A stretch of DNA of 56,630 nt, taken from an uncultured Clostridia bacterium (GTDB lineage: Bacteria > Bacillota > Clostridia > TANB77 > CAG-508). This document shows positions 14,479 through 25,300 of the stretch, piece after piece. The first letter of the stretch is position 1. Each line of letters begins with the position of its first letter. The stretch spans positions 1 through 56,630 of the forward strand of contig CANQHC010000013.1 in assembly GCA_947623595.1 (NCBI GenBank), in the 5' to 3' direction. The position numbers and the translations under genes are program-made. The notes beneath the pieces were generated by a model that was given only the letters and a program-made list of their open reading frames with translations, was not told the DNA's origin and did no database searches.

Positions 14479-17400
14479 CTATTCTTCTATAACAAACTTT
14501 TTAATTAATACAGCTCCTGCTAATATCATGCTTACAGATACTAGTGCTAAGGCTATATATGTTGGCTCTGAACCTGTTTTTACTGATAATACTACTGGTG
14601 CATCATCTATATCGTCTTCTGGTCTCCTGTTATTTCCTGGTTTTGAATCGATATCTGGTGAGCCATATTCATTCTCGTCTTTGTATATTTCTGCCCAGTT
14701 TACTTTCTCTCCCATGTTCTCTTTATTATTTACCCATGTTAGTATGATTTCTACTGTTGCACTTTCTCCTGGTTGTAATAATTTATCTTTTAATTGGTCT
14801 GTTAATACTTTTCCGCCTTCTTCTCTCCATTTTGGATTGTCTGCTTTATTAAATTTCAAGCCATTTGGTATGTAGTCTATTATCTCTTTTGCATATCCTG
14901 CTATTTCTCCTTCATTTGTTACTTTTATAATGAATTTGAATTTTACTGTTGTTTTACTCATTTGACTTGCTTTTAATTCTACTTTTGCTGGTGGCTCTGG
15001 ATTTTCATTTCCTGTATGTCCTGTTTTATTTACTGTTGTTTTTCCGTTATATGTTACTATTGATTCACTTACCCATTTCTTTAATGCTAAGTCAAAGTAT
15101 TTTACTTTTACACTTTCTTTATCTATATCGTCTTCATCTTCTTTGTCATTATCTGGTTTTGAATCTACATCTTCTACTGGATTTCCTTCTTCATCACTAT
15201 CATCCGTGATTTCTGCTGTGTTTATTATTATTCTGTCAGATGTATTTGGCTCTGTTACTTTAAATGCTATTTTTATATCTCTATAATCTGGCATTGTCAT
15301 TGTTTCTGGGTTAAATGCTGATAATAAGTTTGCTCCTTCTTCTTCCTCTTGCTCTTTTGATAAGTAGTCTGTTTCTATATATTGTGCTTTTTCTACCTGC
15401 GTTACTTCATTTCCTTCTCCGTCATACATCTTCCAACGATATTCTTTGTTTATTTCATTGTCTGGTAAGTATTCTAGTCCATCTGGTAAATCATCTTTTA
15501 CTTTTTGTGCATATCCAGCTATATTTCCTTCATTAAATATTCTTAATGTATATGTTACTATGTTTCCATTTGCAACTTCTACTGGATCTTTTGGATGTAC
15601 ATATTTGTATTTTGTATCACTTACTTTTGTAAATACTGGTGCTCTATTTGTTATTTCTTCATCATTTACTCCTGTAATGAATTTTCTTAATGCTAGGTCA
15701 AATCTTTCTATTACCAATTTTTCAAAGTCATCATCATCTTGTTGTCCTGGAATATATTTATCTCCTTTTTCGATTTCTGGTTGTTTGTAGTCTGGTAGTT
15801 CCTCATCTTTAGGTAACTCAACATTATCTTCTTGTGAATCTCTATCAGGTACTTTTTCGCCTTCATCGTCTGTATAGTCTGTAATGTCTGCAATATTTGT
15901 TATTTTTTCATATAAATTTGCATTTTCTTTTACTTTACATCTAATTTGTACATCTATATAGTCTAATTTTTGACCATCAAATGCTTTTACTAATATTTTG
16001 TCTGCTCCTTCAACTCTATCTTTGTAGATTTCGTCCCTATTAGTTGAGTTTTCTGTATCTGGTGATGTAACATCTGTTGTTACAGTTCTTCCATCTTCTG
16101 ATACCTTCCAACCATATTTAATATTTAGCTCATCCTCTGGTAAAAATTCTAATTGAGGTGGTAGATGGTCTGTAATTTCTGTAACATATCCATCTATTTC
16201 TCCTTCATTATATGCACGAATTGTATAAGTTACAATGCTTCCTATATATACCCCAACTGGATCTTTTGAATGATTATATGTTGCTGTTGTAGCATTTCCA
16301 CTTGCTAAGTCTGTTACATCTACTTGTGGTGCTCTATCATATTTTTTACTATTTTCGCCTTTTGTTACTTCACAAATAAATTTTCTTAATGCTAAGTCGA
16401 AATATTTTTTTGGCAATACTAAATCTTCAAAATCGTCATCATCTTCTTGACTTTCGTCTTTATAATCTTCCTTGTCTACATCATCTGGTTTAGAATCTCT
16501 ATCATCTACTGGGTTTCCATTTTTGTCACTGTCTTCAGTTATTTCAGCTATGTTTTTCAATGTCTTTTCATCATTTTTAGCAACTGCTACTACTTCACAT
16601 TCAATTTGTAAGTCTATATAGTCAAGTTTTGTTCCATCAAATGCTTGTAATAATACTTTGTCGTCTCCTGTTGTTCTGTCTTTATATATTTCATCTCTTA
16701 TTGTTCCATTTTTGCTCTTTGGTGATAATATATCTGTTACAATTGTTTTTCCATCTCCAGATGGATTTGTCCAACCATATCTTGCATTTATGTCGCTATC
16801 TTCTACAAATTTTAATCCTTCTGGTAAATAATCTGTTACTTCATCTGCGTGACCTGCAACTTCTCCTTCATTGTATATTCTTAATACATAAATTACTCTG
16901 TATCCTGTTTTTACTTCTAAAGGATTTTTTGGATGTACTTTTTTAGCAGTTAATTTTTCTCCATCTCTTAAGCTTTGTAATTCTTGTTCTGATATTTGTG
17001 GTTCTCTTGAATAGTTGCCATTCTCGTCTTTTACATCTTCTCCATTTACAGTTATAATAAATTTTCTTAATGCTAAATCGAAGTCGCCTTCTTCTATTTC
17101 TAATTTTTCAAAATCATCATCATCTTGTTGTCCTGGAATGTATTTATCTCCCTTATTTATTTCTGGATCTTTGTAACCTGGTAAATCTTCATCATTTGGT
17201 AAATTGTCATCTGGATTTTTATCTTCTTCTTTTGAATTATCTTTTGTTAAACTGTCTTCTGTTGAATCTCTATCAGTTACTTTCTTTCCGTCTTCATCTT
17301 CAAAGTCACTAATCTCTGCAATATTAGTTATTCTCTTGTCTTGTGTTGCAGTTTCTCTTACTTTACATTTGATTTGTACATCTATATAGTCTAATGAACT

Positions 17401-20400
17401 TCCTCCATTATATGCTTCTAATATTACTTTGTCTTCTCCTTGTTTACGTGTTGCATATACTGCACTACTGTTTGGATTATCTTTTGAAGTAATTGTTGTT
17501 TTTACTGTTCTTTCATCTTCGTCTAAAGACCATTCATATTTAATATTTAATGGATCATTTGGTAAGTATTCTAAGTATTCTGGTAAATGATCTGTTACTT
17601 CATTTACATATCCTGATACATTTCCTTCATTATATAATCTAATTGTGTAAATTACTTCATCTCCAATTCTTACTTTTACTGGTGTTTTTGAATGATTATA
17701 TGTTGCTGTTGTAGAAGTTCCATCCCTTAAATCTGTTACATCTACTTGTGGTTCTCTTATGTATTTTCCATTTTCGTCTTTTAGTTCTTCTCCATTTTTA
17801 TTTGTAATAAATTTTCTTAAAGATAAATCGAAATACTCTTCTTCTATTTCTAATTTTTCAAAATCATCATCATCTTGTTGTCCTGGGATGTATTTATCTC
17901 CCTTATTTATTTCTGGATCTTTGTAATCTGGTAAATCTTCATCATTTGGTAAATTGTCATCTGGATTTTTATCTTCTTCTTTTGAATTATCATTTGTTAA
18001 ACTGTCTTCTGTTGAATCTCTATCAGTTACAGGTTGTCCATCTTCATCTTTAAATTCACTAATTTCTGCAATATTAGTTATTTTCTTGTCTTTTGTTGCA
18101 GTTTCTTTTACCTTACATTTGATTTGTACATCTATATAGTCTAATGAATCTCCTCCAGTATATGCTTCTAATATTACTTTGTCTTCTCCTTGTTTACGTG
18201 TTTCATATACTGTACTACTATTGGGATTATCTTTTGAAGTAATTGTTGTTTTTACTGTTCTTCCATCTTCATCTAGAGACCATCCATATTTAATATTTAC
18301 TGGATCGTTTGGTAAGTATTCTAAATATTCTGGTAAATGATCTGTTACCTCATTTACATATCCTGATATATCTCCTTCATTATATAATCTAATTGTGTAA
18401 ATTACTTCATCTCCAATTTTTACTTTTACTGTTTTTTTTGAATGGTTATATGTTGCTGTTGTAGAAGTTCCATTTTTCAAACCTGTTACATCTACTTGTG
18501 GCTCTCTTATATATTTTCCATTTTCGTCTTTTAGTTCTTCTCCATTTTTGTTTGTAATAAATTTTCTTAAAGATAAGTCGAAATATTTTTGTTCTTCTAA
18601 TTCTAATCTTTCAAAATCATCATCATCTTCTTGACTCTCATTATCATATTCATCTTTTCTTACATCATCAGGTGTTGAATCTCTATCTTCTACTGTTTCA
18701 TCATTATTTTCATCACTATGTTTTGTTATTTCAGCAATATTTGTTAAATCTTTTATTGTTGCTCCTGGTAAAGCTATTACTTCGCACTCTATTTGTAAGT
18801 CTATATAGTCAAGTTTTGTTCCATCAAATGCTTTTAATAATACTTTATCCCCTGTTCTAGTTGGAAATAACTCATCCCAATATTGTGAATGTGTACTATT
18901 TGGTGATAATATATCTGTTACAATTTCTTTTCCATCTCCTGATGGATTTGTCCAACCATATTTAGCATTTAGCTGACTATCACTTAAGAATTTTAAACCT
19001 GCTGGTAAATAGTCAGTTACTTCTTTTGCATATCCTGCTATTTCTCCTTCGTTATATATTCTAATTGTATATAATACTTTGTCTCCTGTTTTTACTTTTA
19101 ATGGATTTTTTGGATGTACTTTTTCTGCTGTTGTTTTACTTCCATCTGATAAACTTCCAATTTCATCATCTGAAATTTTTGGTTCTCTTAAATAATTACC
19201 TTCTTCATCTGTAACTGGATCATCTTCTATTTTTGTTATGAATTTTCTTAGTGCTAAATCTAATTGATAATTATTCATTTCTACATAAATTTTATTGCCT
19301 TGTATATTTGCTTTTAATTTTGTTTTTCCAACTGTTATGTCTGTTAATTCTGAAGTTAGTTTATGCTTGTTTTCACTTTCTGGCTCTCCTTGATTTTCTA
19401 CTACTGAAATATCTGATATTATATAAGTTCCTTCTTGTGATATTACTGTTACTTTTAATGTAATAATATCATTGCTCTTGCTATATCCCTCTGGTGCTTT
19501 TGTTTCTTTTATTGTAATTGTTTGTTCTCCAGCTTCATTTAATTCCAAGCCTTCAATGTTTATTTTTCCTTGATTATCTACTGTATAAGTTTGTTTTGAA
19601 TTATCTGGTAATGTTATTTCAAATTGTGCTCCTTGTAATTTCTTAGCTGTTTCTTCTCCTTTTCTGCCATCTAATTTTACTAATTCTAACTCATATTGTC
19701 CTTGTATTATTTCTACTACTAATTTTTCAAAGTCATCATCATCTTGTTGTCCTGGTATATATTCTTTATTTTGTTCTATTTCATCATCTTTGTAAGTTGG
19801 AAAACCATCATTGTCTGGTAATTTATCATCTTTTATTTTATCATCATCTTTTGAGTTTTCTTGAGTTAAGCTATTTGCTGTTGAGTCTCTATCTACTGCA
19901 TTTAGTCCTTCTGAATCTTCATATTCTGTGATTTCTGCTATATTTGTTATCTTCTTATCAGATACTGCTGTGCTTCTTACCTTACATCTAATTTTTACAT
20001 CTATATAATCCAATGTTCCTGTATCTAAATATGCTTTTAATTTTACTTTATCTTCTCCATTACGTTCTGAATATACTTCACTGCTCTTACCGTTTTCTTT
20101 AGATGTAATTGTTGTTTTTACTGTTCTGTCATCTCCATCTAAAGACCATCCATATTTAACATTTAATGGATCACTTGGTAAAAATTCTAAGAATTCTGGT
20201 AAATGGTCTGTTATTTCGTTCACATATCCATCTATTCCACCTTCATTGTATACTCTAATTGTATATGTTACGATGTCACCTATATGTACTTTTATTGGTT
20301 GTTTTGTATGATTATATGTTGCTGTAGTTTCTCCATTTTTATTTAATTTACTTACATCTACATCTGGCTCTCTTGTATATTTATTGCTTTGTCCATATGG

Positions 20401-22059
20401 CTTGCTAGAATCTTCAGTTAATTCTGTATCATTTAATGCTGTTATAAATTTTCTTAAAGATAGGTCAAATTGATAGTTTTTAATTTCAAGTGAAATTTTA
20501 TTTTCACTAAAGCTTGCACTTAATTTTGTTTTTCCTACTGTGATATCTACTGGGCTAGCAGTTAATGCTTGCTCTCCAATTTTTACACTTTTTACAATAT
20601 ATGCGTTGTTTTCTACATCTGTTGTTACAGTTATTACGATATTTTCTCCACCAAAGCTATAATGTGATGGTGCAGATTTTTCTTTTATTGTTATTGTTTT
20701 TGTGCCTGCTCCGGTAATTTTTAAATTATTAAGTGTTATTTTTCCTTCTGCAGTTGTAGTTTCTGTTTGCATATTTTGGTCTTGTACTGTTATTTCAAAT
20801 TGTGCTCCCTGTATAACATTTTGAGTTACTCCATCTTTCTTTATTAATTCTAAGCTATATTCATTTTCTTCTGGAGTATGTTGTGCTTCTATTTCATCAC
20901 TCATTGATCTTGTATGTACTTCAGGGATTACAACTGGTTGATATACATTTTGCCCCTGTACTGCCCAGAAAGTTAAATCTCTATATGTATATGTTCCTGA
21001 AAAACTAAATTTAATTTTACTTACATCTGTTGTTTTTGGTACTGAAATGTAAAAGTCCTGTCCAATTGGAGCTGTATTATATGTTGTAGTTCCATCTTGA
21101 TTTACATATTTGAAACCTGAAACATTATTGCCCTTTCCATCTGTTACTTTAAATTCTGCTGTATATGTATCATCTCTTTGTTTTTTTATTCTATATGGTC
21201 CTACTATTATTTTATCACTTGTGAAATTGAATCCAACAGTGGTATCTTCAATGTCTAGCACTGGTGTATTGCCACTTACTATTTTATAAGTCCTAGCTGC
21301 CTCTTCTGCACCTTTAGTTAAATAAGTAAACAACGCTCCACAAGCTTCTTCTCTTTCCCATCCATCATCCTCTAAATCTCCTAAGGCTTCATATCGTCCT
21401 ACTTGTGATCCAGTTACTTGGGCTACATATAGTTGAAGAGTTTCTACATGATAATTACTATCTCCACTATTTGTAAAATACCATATTGCTGCTTGTTGAA
21501 CTGCATCTATATCCTCATCATAGTACTGTATAGCCCATACATCCCTACCTTCTCCATAATCACTTTCATCTTCATATTCTTGTGCAGCAGTTAGCAATGC
21601 CTGTTTATTTTGCCTTGCCCTCTGTTGTTCGTCAGAACTTGCTCCATTTTTGGCAGGTATATAACATTGGTCCAATATCCACAATAAGGCTTTATAATTT
21701 GTATCACTTAATGTTTCTGTTCTATATGCCTGTGTTATACTACTTGGATCTTTTAGGTCAAAATACTCATTATAATTTTGGGCACTTGGAGTTCCTGAGT
21801 TCATATCAGCTACTCCAAATCCTTGACCAGCTTTTAAACAATATATAGTTTGACCTATATCACTTCTCGTATTATATATTTGCCAGATATATTTTCCTGT
21901 ATTTCCTAACCTATAACTATAGTTATTACTTCTTTTTTGCCTTATCATTAGATTTAAAGGATCTGCTGATTGTGTTGCTTTTACACTGTCCATCATTCCT
22001 AAACTAATACATAATACAAACGTAAAAATTAAAATTAAAAAACCTTTTCTTTTGAACAT
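14479..22059 (-). CDS. Giant thioester-domain surface adhesin, 2526 aa
   Basis: This is a secreted, wall-linked adhesin. A signal peptide (1-30) leads into a TQXA-type thioester domain (about 35-250). Cys74 (TIYCLKAG) and Gln189 (QAAIWYF) are the expected thioester pair for covalent attachment to a host or neighbour surface. Two SpaA/Cna-B-like domains follow (LELIKKDG... and LELVKLDG...IKETKAPEGY). Eight DUF11-like repeats beginning FDLALRKFIT are separated by acidic linkers with IPGQQDDDDFEKL. The Lys in each RKFI and the Asn in each TNIAEI could form isopeptide bonds (inference). The C-terminus has SVKTGSEP, a hydrophobic helix, and KKFVIEE, an atypical sortase-like tail. No sortase is in the window. 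It carries its own promoter and terminator. Confidence 0.88.
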   Translation of the reverse strand: MFKRKGFLILIFTFVLCISLGMMDSVKATQSADPLNLMIRQKRSNNYSYRLGNTGKYIWQIYNTRSDIGQTIYCLKAGQGFGVADMNSGTPSAQNYNEYFDLKDPSSITQAYRTETLSDTNYKALLWILDQCYIPAKNGASSDEQQRARQNKQALLTAAQEYEDESDYGEGRDVWAIQYYDEDIDAVQQAAIWYFTNSGDSNYHVETLQLYVAQVTGSQVGRYEALGDLEDDGWEREEACGALFTYLTKGAEEAARTYKIVSGNTPVLDIEDTTVGFNFTSDKIIVGPYRIKKQRDDTYTAEFKVTDGKGNNVSGFKYVNQDGTTTYNTAPIGQDFYISVPKTTDVSKIKFSFSGTYTYRDLTFWAVQGQNVYQPVVIPEVHTRSMSDEIEAQHTPEENEYSLELIKKDGVTQNVIQGAQFEITVQDQNMQTETTTAEGKITLNNLKITGAGTKTITIKEKSAPSHYSFGGENIVITVTTDVENNAYIVKSVKIGEQALTASPVDITVGKTKLSASFSENKISLEIKNYQFDLSLRKFITALNDTELTEDSSKPYGQSNKYTREPDVDVSKLNKNGETTATYNHTKQPIKVHIGDIVTYTIRVYNEGGIDGYVNEITDHLPEFLEFLPSDPLNVKYGWSLDGDDRTVKTTITSKENGKSSEVYSERNGEDKVKLKAYLDTGTLDYIDVKIRCKVRSTAVSDKKITNIAEITEYEDSEGLNAVDRDSTANSLTQENSKDDDKIKDDKLPDNDGFPTYKDDEIEQNKEYIPGQQDDDDFEKLVVEIIQGQYELELVKLDGRKGEETAKKLQGAQFEITLPDNSKQTYTVDNQGKINIEGLELNEAGEQTITIKETKAPEGYSKSNDIITLKVTVISQEGTYIISDISVVENQGEPESENKHKLTSELTDITVGKTKLKANIQGNKIYVEMNNYQLDLALRKFITKIEDDPVTDEEGNYLREPKISDDEIGSLSDGSKTTAEKVHPKNPLKVKTGDKVLYTIRIYNEGEIAGYAKEVTDYLPAGLKFLSDSQLNAKYGWTNPSGDGKEIVTDILSPNSTHSQYWDELFPTRTGDKVLLKAFDGTKLDYIDLQIECEVIALPGATIKDLTNIAEITKHSDENNDETVEDRDSTPDDVRKDEYDNESQEDDDDFERLELEEQKYFDLSLRKFITNKNGEELKDENGKYIREPQVDVTGLKNGTSTTATYNHSKKTVKVKIGDEVIYTIRLYNEGDISGYVNEVTDHLPEYLEYLPNDPVNIKYGWSLDEDGRTVKTTITSKDNPNSSTVYETRKQGEDKVILEAYTGGDSLDYIDVQIKCKVKETATKDKKITNIAEISEFKDEDGQPVTDRDSTEDSLTNDNSKEEDKNPDDNLPNDEDLPDYKDPEINKGDKYIPGQQDDDDFEKLEIEEEYFDLSLRKFITNKNGEELKDENGKYIREPQVDVTDLRDGTSTTATYNHSKTPVKVRIGDEVIYTIRLYNEGNVSGYVNEVTDHLPEYLEYLPNDPLNIKYEWSLDEDERTVKTTITSKDNPNSSAVYATRKQGEDKVILEAYNGGSSLDYIDVQIKCKVRETATQDKRITNIAEISDFEDEDGKKVTDRDSTEDSLTKDNSKEEDKNPDDNLPNDEDLPGYKDPEINKGDKYIPGQQDDDDFEKLEIEEGDFDLALRKFIITVNGEDVKDENGNYSREPQISEQELQSLRDGEKLTAKKVHPKNPLEVKTGYRVIYVLRIYNEGEVAGHADEVTDYLPEGLKFVEDSDINARYGWTNPSGDGKTIVTDILSPKSKNGTIRDEIYKDRTTGDDKVLLQAFDGTKLDYIDLQIECEVVAVAKNDEKTLKNIAEITEDSDKNGNPVDDRDSKPDDVDKEDYKDESQEDDDDFEDLVLPKKYFDLALRKFICEVTKGENSKKYDRAPQVDVTDLASGNATTATYNHSKDPVGVYIGSIVTYTIRAYNEGEIDGYVTEITDHLPPQLEFLPEDELNIKYGWKVSEDGRTVTTDVTSPDTENSTNRDEIYKDRVEGADKILVKAFDGQKLDYIDVQIRCKVKENANLYEKITNIADITDYTDDEGEKVPDRDSQEDNVELPKDEELPDYKQPEIEKGDKYIPGQQDDDDFEKLVIERFDLALRKFITGVNDEEITNRAPVFTKVSDTKYKYVHPKDPVEVANGNIVTYTLRIFNEGNIAGYAQKVKDDLPDGLEYLPDNEINKEYRWKMYDGEGNEVTQVEKAQYIETDYLSKEQEEEEGANLLSAFNPETMTMPDYRDIKIAFKVTEPNTSDRIIINTAEITDDSDEEGNPVEDVDSKPDNDKEDEDDIDKESVKVKYFDLALKKWVSESIVTYNGKTTVNKTGHTGNENPEPPAKVELKASQMSKTTVKFKFIIKVTNEGEIAGYAKEIIDYIPNGLKFNKADNPKWREEGGKVLTDQLKDKLLQPGESATVEIILTWVNNKENMGEKVNWAEIYKDENEYGSPDIDSKPGNNRRPEDDIDDAPVVLSVKTGSEPTYIALALVSVSMILAGAVLIKKFVIEE
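14557..15657 (-). repeat. 3' duplicated tract, copy in the 2526-aa adhesin
   Basis: About 1.1 kb encoding the last two repeats and the linker to the membrane tail appears base-for-base identical to 22433-23533 (constant offset 7876), while flanking sequence diverges. The first difference I see on one side is at 15658. This indicates recent gene conversion or duplication. Confidence 0.8.
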
Positions 22060-22105
22060 TTTTTTACCTCTTATTGTTTTCTTTCTTATATTTATTCTTA
22101 TATTT

Positions 22106-22134
22106 ATTTTACTTTTCTAAAAAAACAGTGTCAA
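22106..22134 (-). promoter_or_regulatory. Promoter of the 2526-aa adhesin
   Basis: On the minus strand TTGACA-N17-TAAAAT within a conserved block (TATTGACAC...TAAAATAA) also present before the 1954-aa adhesin. TTACGG motifs lie further upstream at 22186 and 22275. Confidence 0.8.
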
Positions 22135-22291
22135 TATCAGTATTTTACAGTATTCTCATATTTTTCCTTCCCCATTTTTTATAGCTTACGGATATATTTA
22201 TCTTTTTTTATTAGTCTGATTGTTAAGTATTTATTACTTTTATATTACATTTTGTAATTTTAATAATATTTCCATTACGGAAGCACATAAA

Positions 22292-22337
22292 AAGAATATC
22301 GTAAAAGCTTTTTAGGCTATTACGATATTCTTTTTTT
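22292..22337 (-). terminator. Terminator of the 1954-aa adhesin gene
   Basis: AAGAATATCGTAA pairs with TTACGATATTCTT around a loop, followed by Ts on both strands. The stem is nearly the same as the one at 14408-14456. Confidence 0.85.
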
Positions 22338-22354
22338 AATTTTATTTGTATATT

Positions 22355-25300
22355 TTATTCTTCTATAACAAACCTTTTAATTAGAATAACTCCTCCTAAT
22401 ACCATACTTACTGTTATTAATGCTAATACTACATATGTTGGCTCTGAACCTGTTTTTACTGATAATACTACTGGTGCATCATCTATATCGTCTTCTGGTC
22501 TCCTGTTATTTCCTGGTTTTGAATCGATATCTGGTGAGCCATATTCATTCTCGTCTTTGTATATTTCTGCCCAGTTTACTTTCTCTCCCATGTTCTCTTT
22601 ATTATTTACCCATGTTAGTATGATTTCTACTGTTGCACTTTCTCCTGGTTGTAATAATTTATCTTTTAATTGGTCTGTTAATACTTTTCCGCCTTCTTCT
22701 CTCCATTTTGGATTGTCTGCTTTATTAAATTTCAAGCCATTTGGTATGTAGTCTATTATCTCTTTTGCATATCCTGCTATTTCTCCTTCATTTGTTACTT
22801 TTATAATGAATTTGAATTTTACTGTTGTTTTACTCATTTGACTTGCTTTTAATTCTACTTTTGCTGGTGGCTCTGGATTTTCATTTCCTGTATGTCCTGT
22901 TTTATTTACTGTTGTTTTTCCGTTATATGTTACTATTGATTCACTTACCCATTTCTTTAATGCTAAGTCAAAGTATTTTACTTTTACACTTTCTTTATCT
23001 ATATCGTCTTCATCTTCTTTGTCATTATCTGGTTTTGAATCTACATCTTCTACTGGATTTCCTTCTTCATCACTATCATCCGTGATTTCTGCTGTGTTTA
23101 TTATTATTCTGTCAGATGTATTTGGCTCTGTTACTTTAAATGCTATTTTTATATCTCTATAATCTGGCATTGTCATTGTTTCTGGGTTAAATGCTGATAA
23201 TAAGTTTGCTCCTTCTTCTTCCTCTTGCTCTTTTGATAAGTAGTCTGTTTCTATATATTGTGCTTTTTCTACCTGCGTTACTTCATTTCCTTCTCCGTCA
23301 TACATCTTCCAACGATATTCTTTGTTTATTTCATTGTCTGGTAAGTATTCTAGTCCATCTGGTAAATCATCTTTTACTTTTTGTGCATATCCAGCTATAT
23401 TTCCTTCATTAAATATTCTTAATGTATATGTTACTATGTTTCCATTTGCAACTTCTACTGGATCTTTTGGATGTACATATTTGTATTTTGTATCACTTAC
23501 TTTTGTAAATACTGGTGCTCTATTTGTTATTTCCTCATCATTTACTCCTGTAATGAATTTTCTTAATGCTAAGTCAAATCTTTCTACTACTAATTTTTCA
23601 AAGTCATCATCATCTTGTTGTCCTGGAATATATTTATCTCCATTTTCGATTTCTGGTTGTTTGTAATCTGGTAGTTCTTCGTCTGTAGGTAAGTTAACAT
23701 TATCTTCTTGTGAATCTCTATCAGGTACTTTTTCACCATCATCGTCTGTATAGTCTGTAATGTCTGCAATGTTTGTTATTTTTTCAGATAGACTAATATT
23801 ATTTTTTACTTTACATTTAACTTGTACACCTATGTAATCTAATTTTTGACCATCAAATGCTTTTAATAATACTTTATCTTCGCCTTCTACTCTATCTTTG
23901 TAGATTTCATCTCTACTTGCTGACTTTTCTGTATTTGGTGATGTGATGTCTGTTGATATTGTTCTTCCATCTTCTGATACTGTCCATCCGTATTTTGCAT
24001 TAAATTCATCATCTACTATGAATTCTAATTGCTCTGGTAAATGATCTGTGATTTCTGTAACATATCCATCTATTTCACCTTCATTATATGCACGAATTGT
24101 ATAAGTTACTATACTTCCATTAGAAATACCTACTGGATCTTTTGGATGATTATATGTTGCTGTTGTAGCATTTCCGCTTGCTAAGTCTGTTACATCTACT
24201 TGTGGTGCTCTATCATATTTTTTAGTAACATCTCCTGTTGTTACTTCAGATATGAATTTTCTTAATGATAGGTCAAAGTATTTTCCTGGTATTACTAATT
24301 TTTCAAAGTCATCATCATCTTCTTGTCCAGGAATGTATTTGTCTCCTTTATTTATTTCTGGGTCTTTATATCCTGGTAAATTTGGATCTGTTGGTAATTC
24401 TACATTGTTGCTATCTGAATCTCTGTCTGAATCTGTTTTATTGTTTTCGTCTACATAGCTTGTGATATCTGCAATGTTAGTAATTTTTGTATCTTCTTTT
24501 GCTGATTCTTTTACTTTACATTTAATTTGTACATCTATGTAGTCTAAATCACTTTCACCATCAAAAGCTTCTAATATTAATTTATCTGTTCCTGTTTTGC
24601 GTCCTTCATATACAGTTGAAGCATTTGGATTTGTTGGTGATGTAATTGTTGTTTTTACTGTTCTACCATCTTCTGATACACTCCAACCATATTGAATATT
24701 TAGTGCATCTGTTGGTAAGTATTCTAAGTATTCTGGTAAATGATCTGTTATTTCATTTACATATCCTTTAAGTGTTCCTTCATTATATACTCTAATTGTA
24801 TATATAACTTCATTTCCAACTTCAACCTCTACTGGTGTTTTTGGATGATTGTATGTTGCTGTAGTAGATTTTCCACTTGCTAAATCTGTTATATCTACTT
24901 GTGGTTCTCTTAAATATTTACCACTTTCATCTTTTAAGTCTTTTCCATTTACATTGGCAATGAATTTTCTTAATGCTAGATCAAAGTGTTGTCCTGGTAG
25001 TACTAGATCTTCAAAGTCATCATCATCTTCTTGACTTTTATCTTTATATTTTTCTTGGTCTACATTGTCAGGTGTAGAATCTTGATCATCTACTGGATTT
25101 CTGTCTTTATCACTGTCTTCTGTGATTTCAGCAATATTTTTTAATGATTGATTTTTTTCTGAAGCAGTTGCTGTTACTTCACATTCAATTTGTAAATCTT
25201 CGTAATCAAGAGTTTTTCCATCAAATGCATTTAATAATCTATCATGTAAATGTGTTGTTACTATTGTTTTTCCATCTTTTGATGGATTGCTCCATCCATA

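Noticed and set aside
14949..15209. Plus-strand open frames inside the adhesins, hydrolases and VirB6-like gene
   Set aside because: They are antisense shadows of repetitive coding sequence, rich in Leu and Ser, with no ribosome sites.
14479..22059. Classical LPXTG anchor
   Set aside because: The C-terminal motif reads SVKTGSEP without Leu-Pro. It is only sortase-like and no sortase is seen here.
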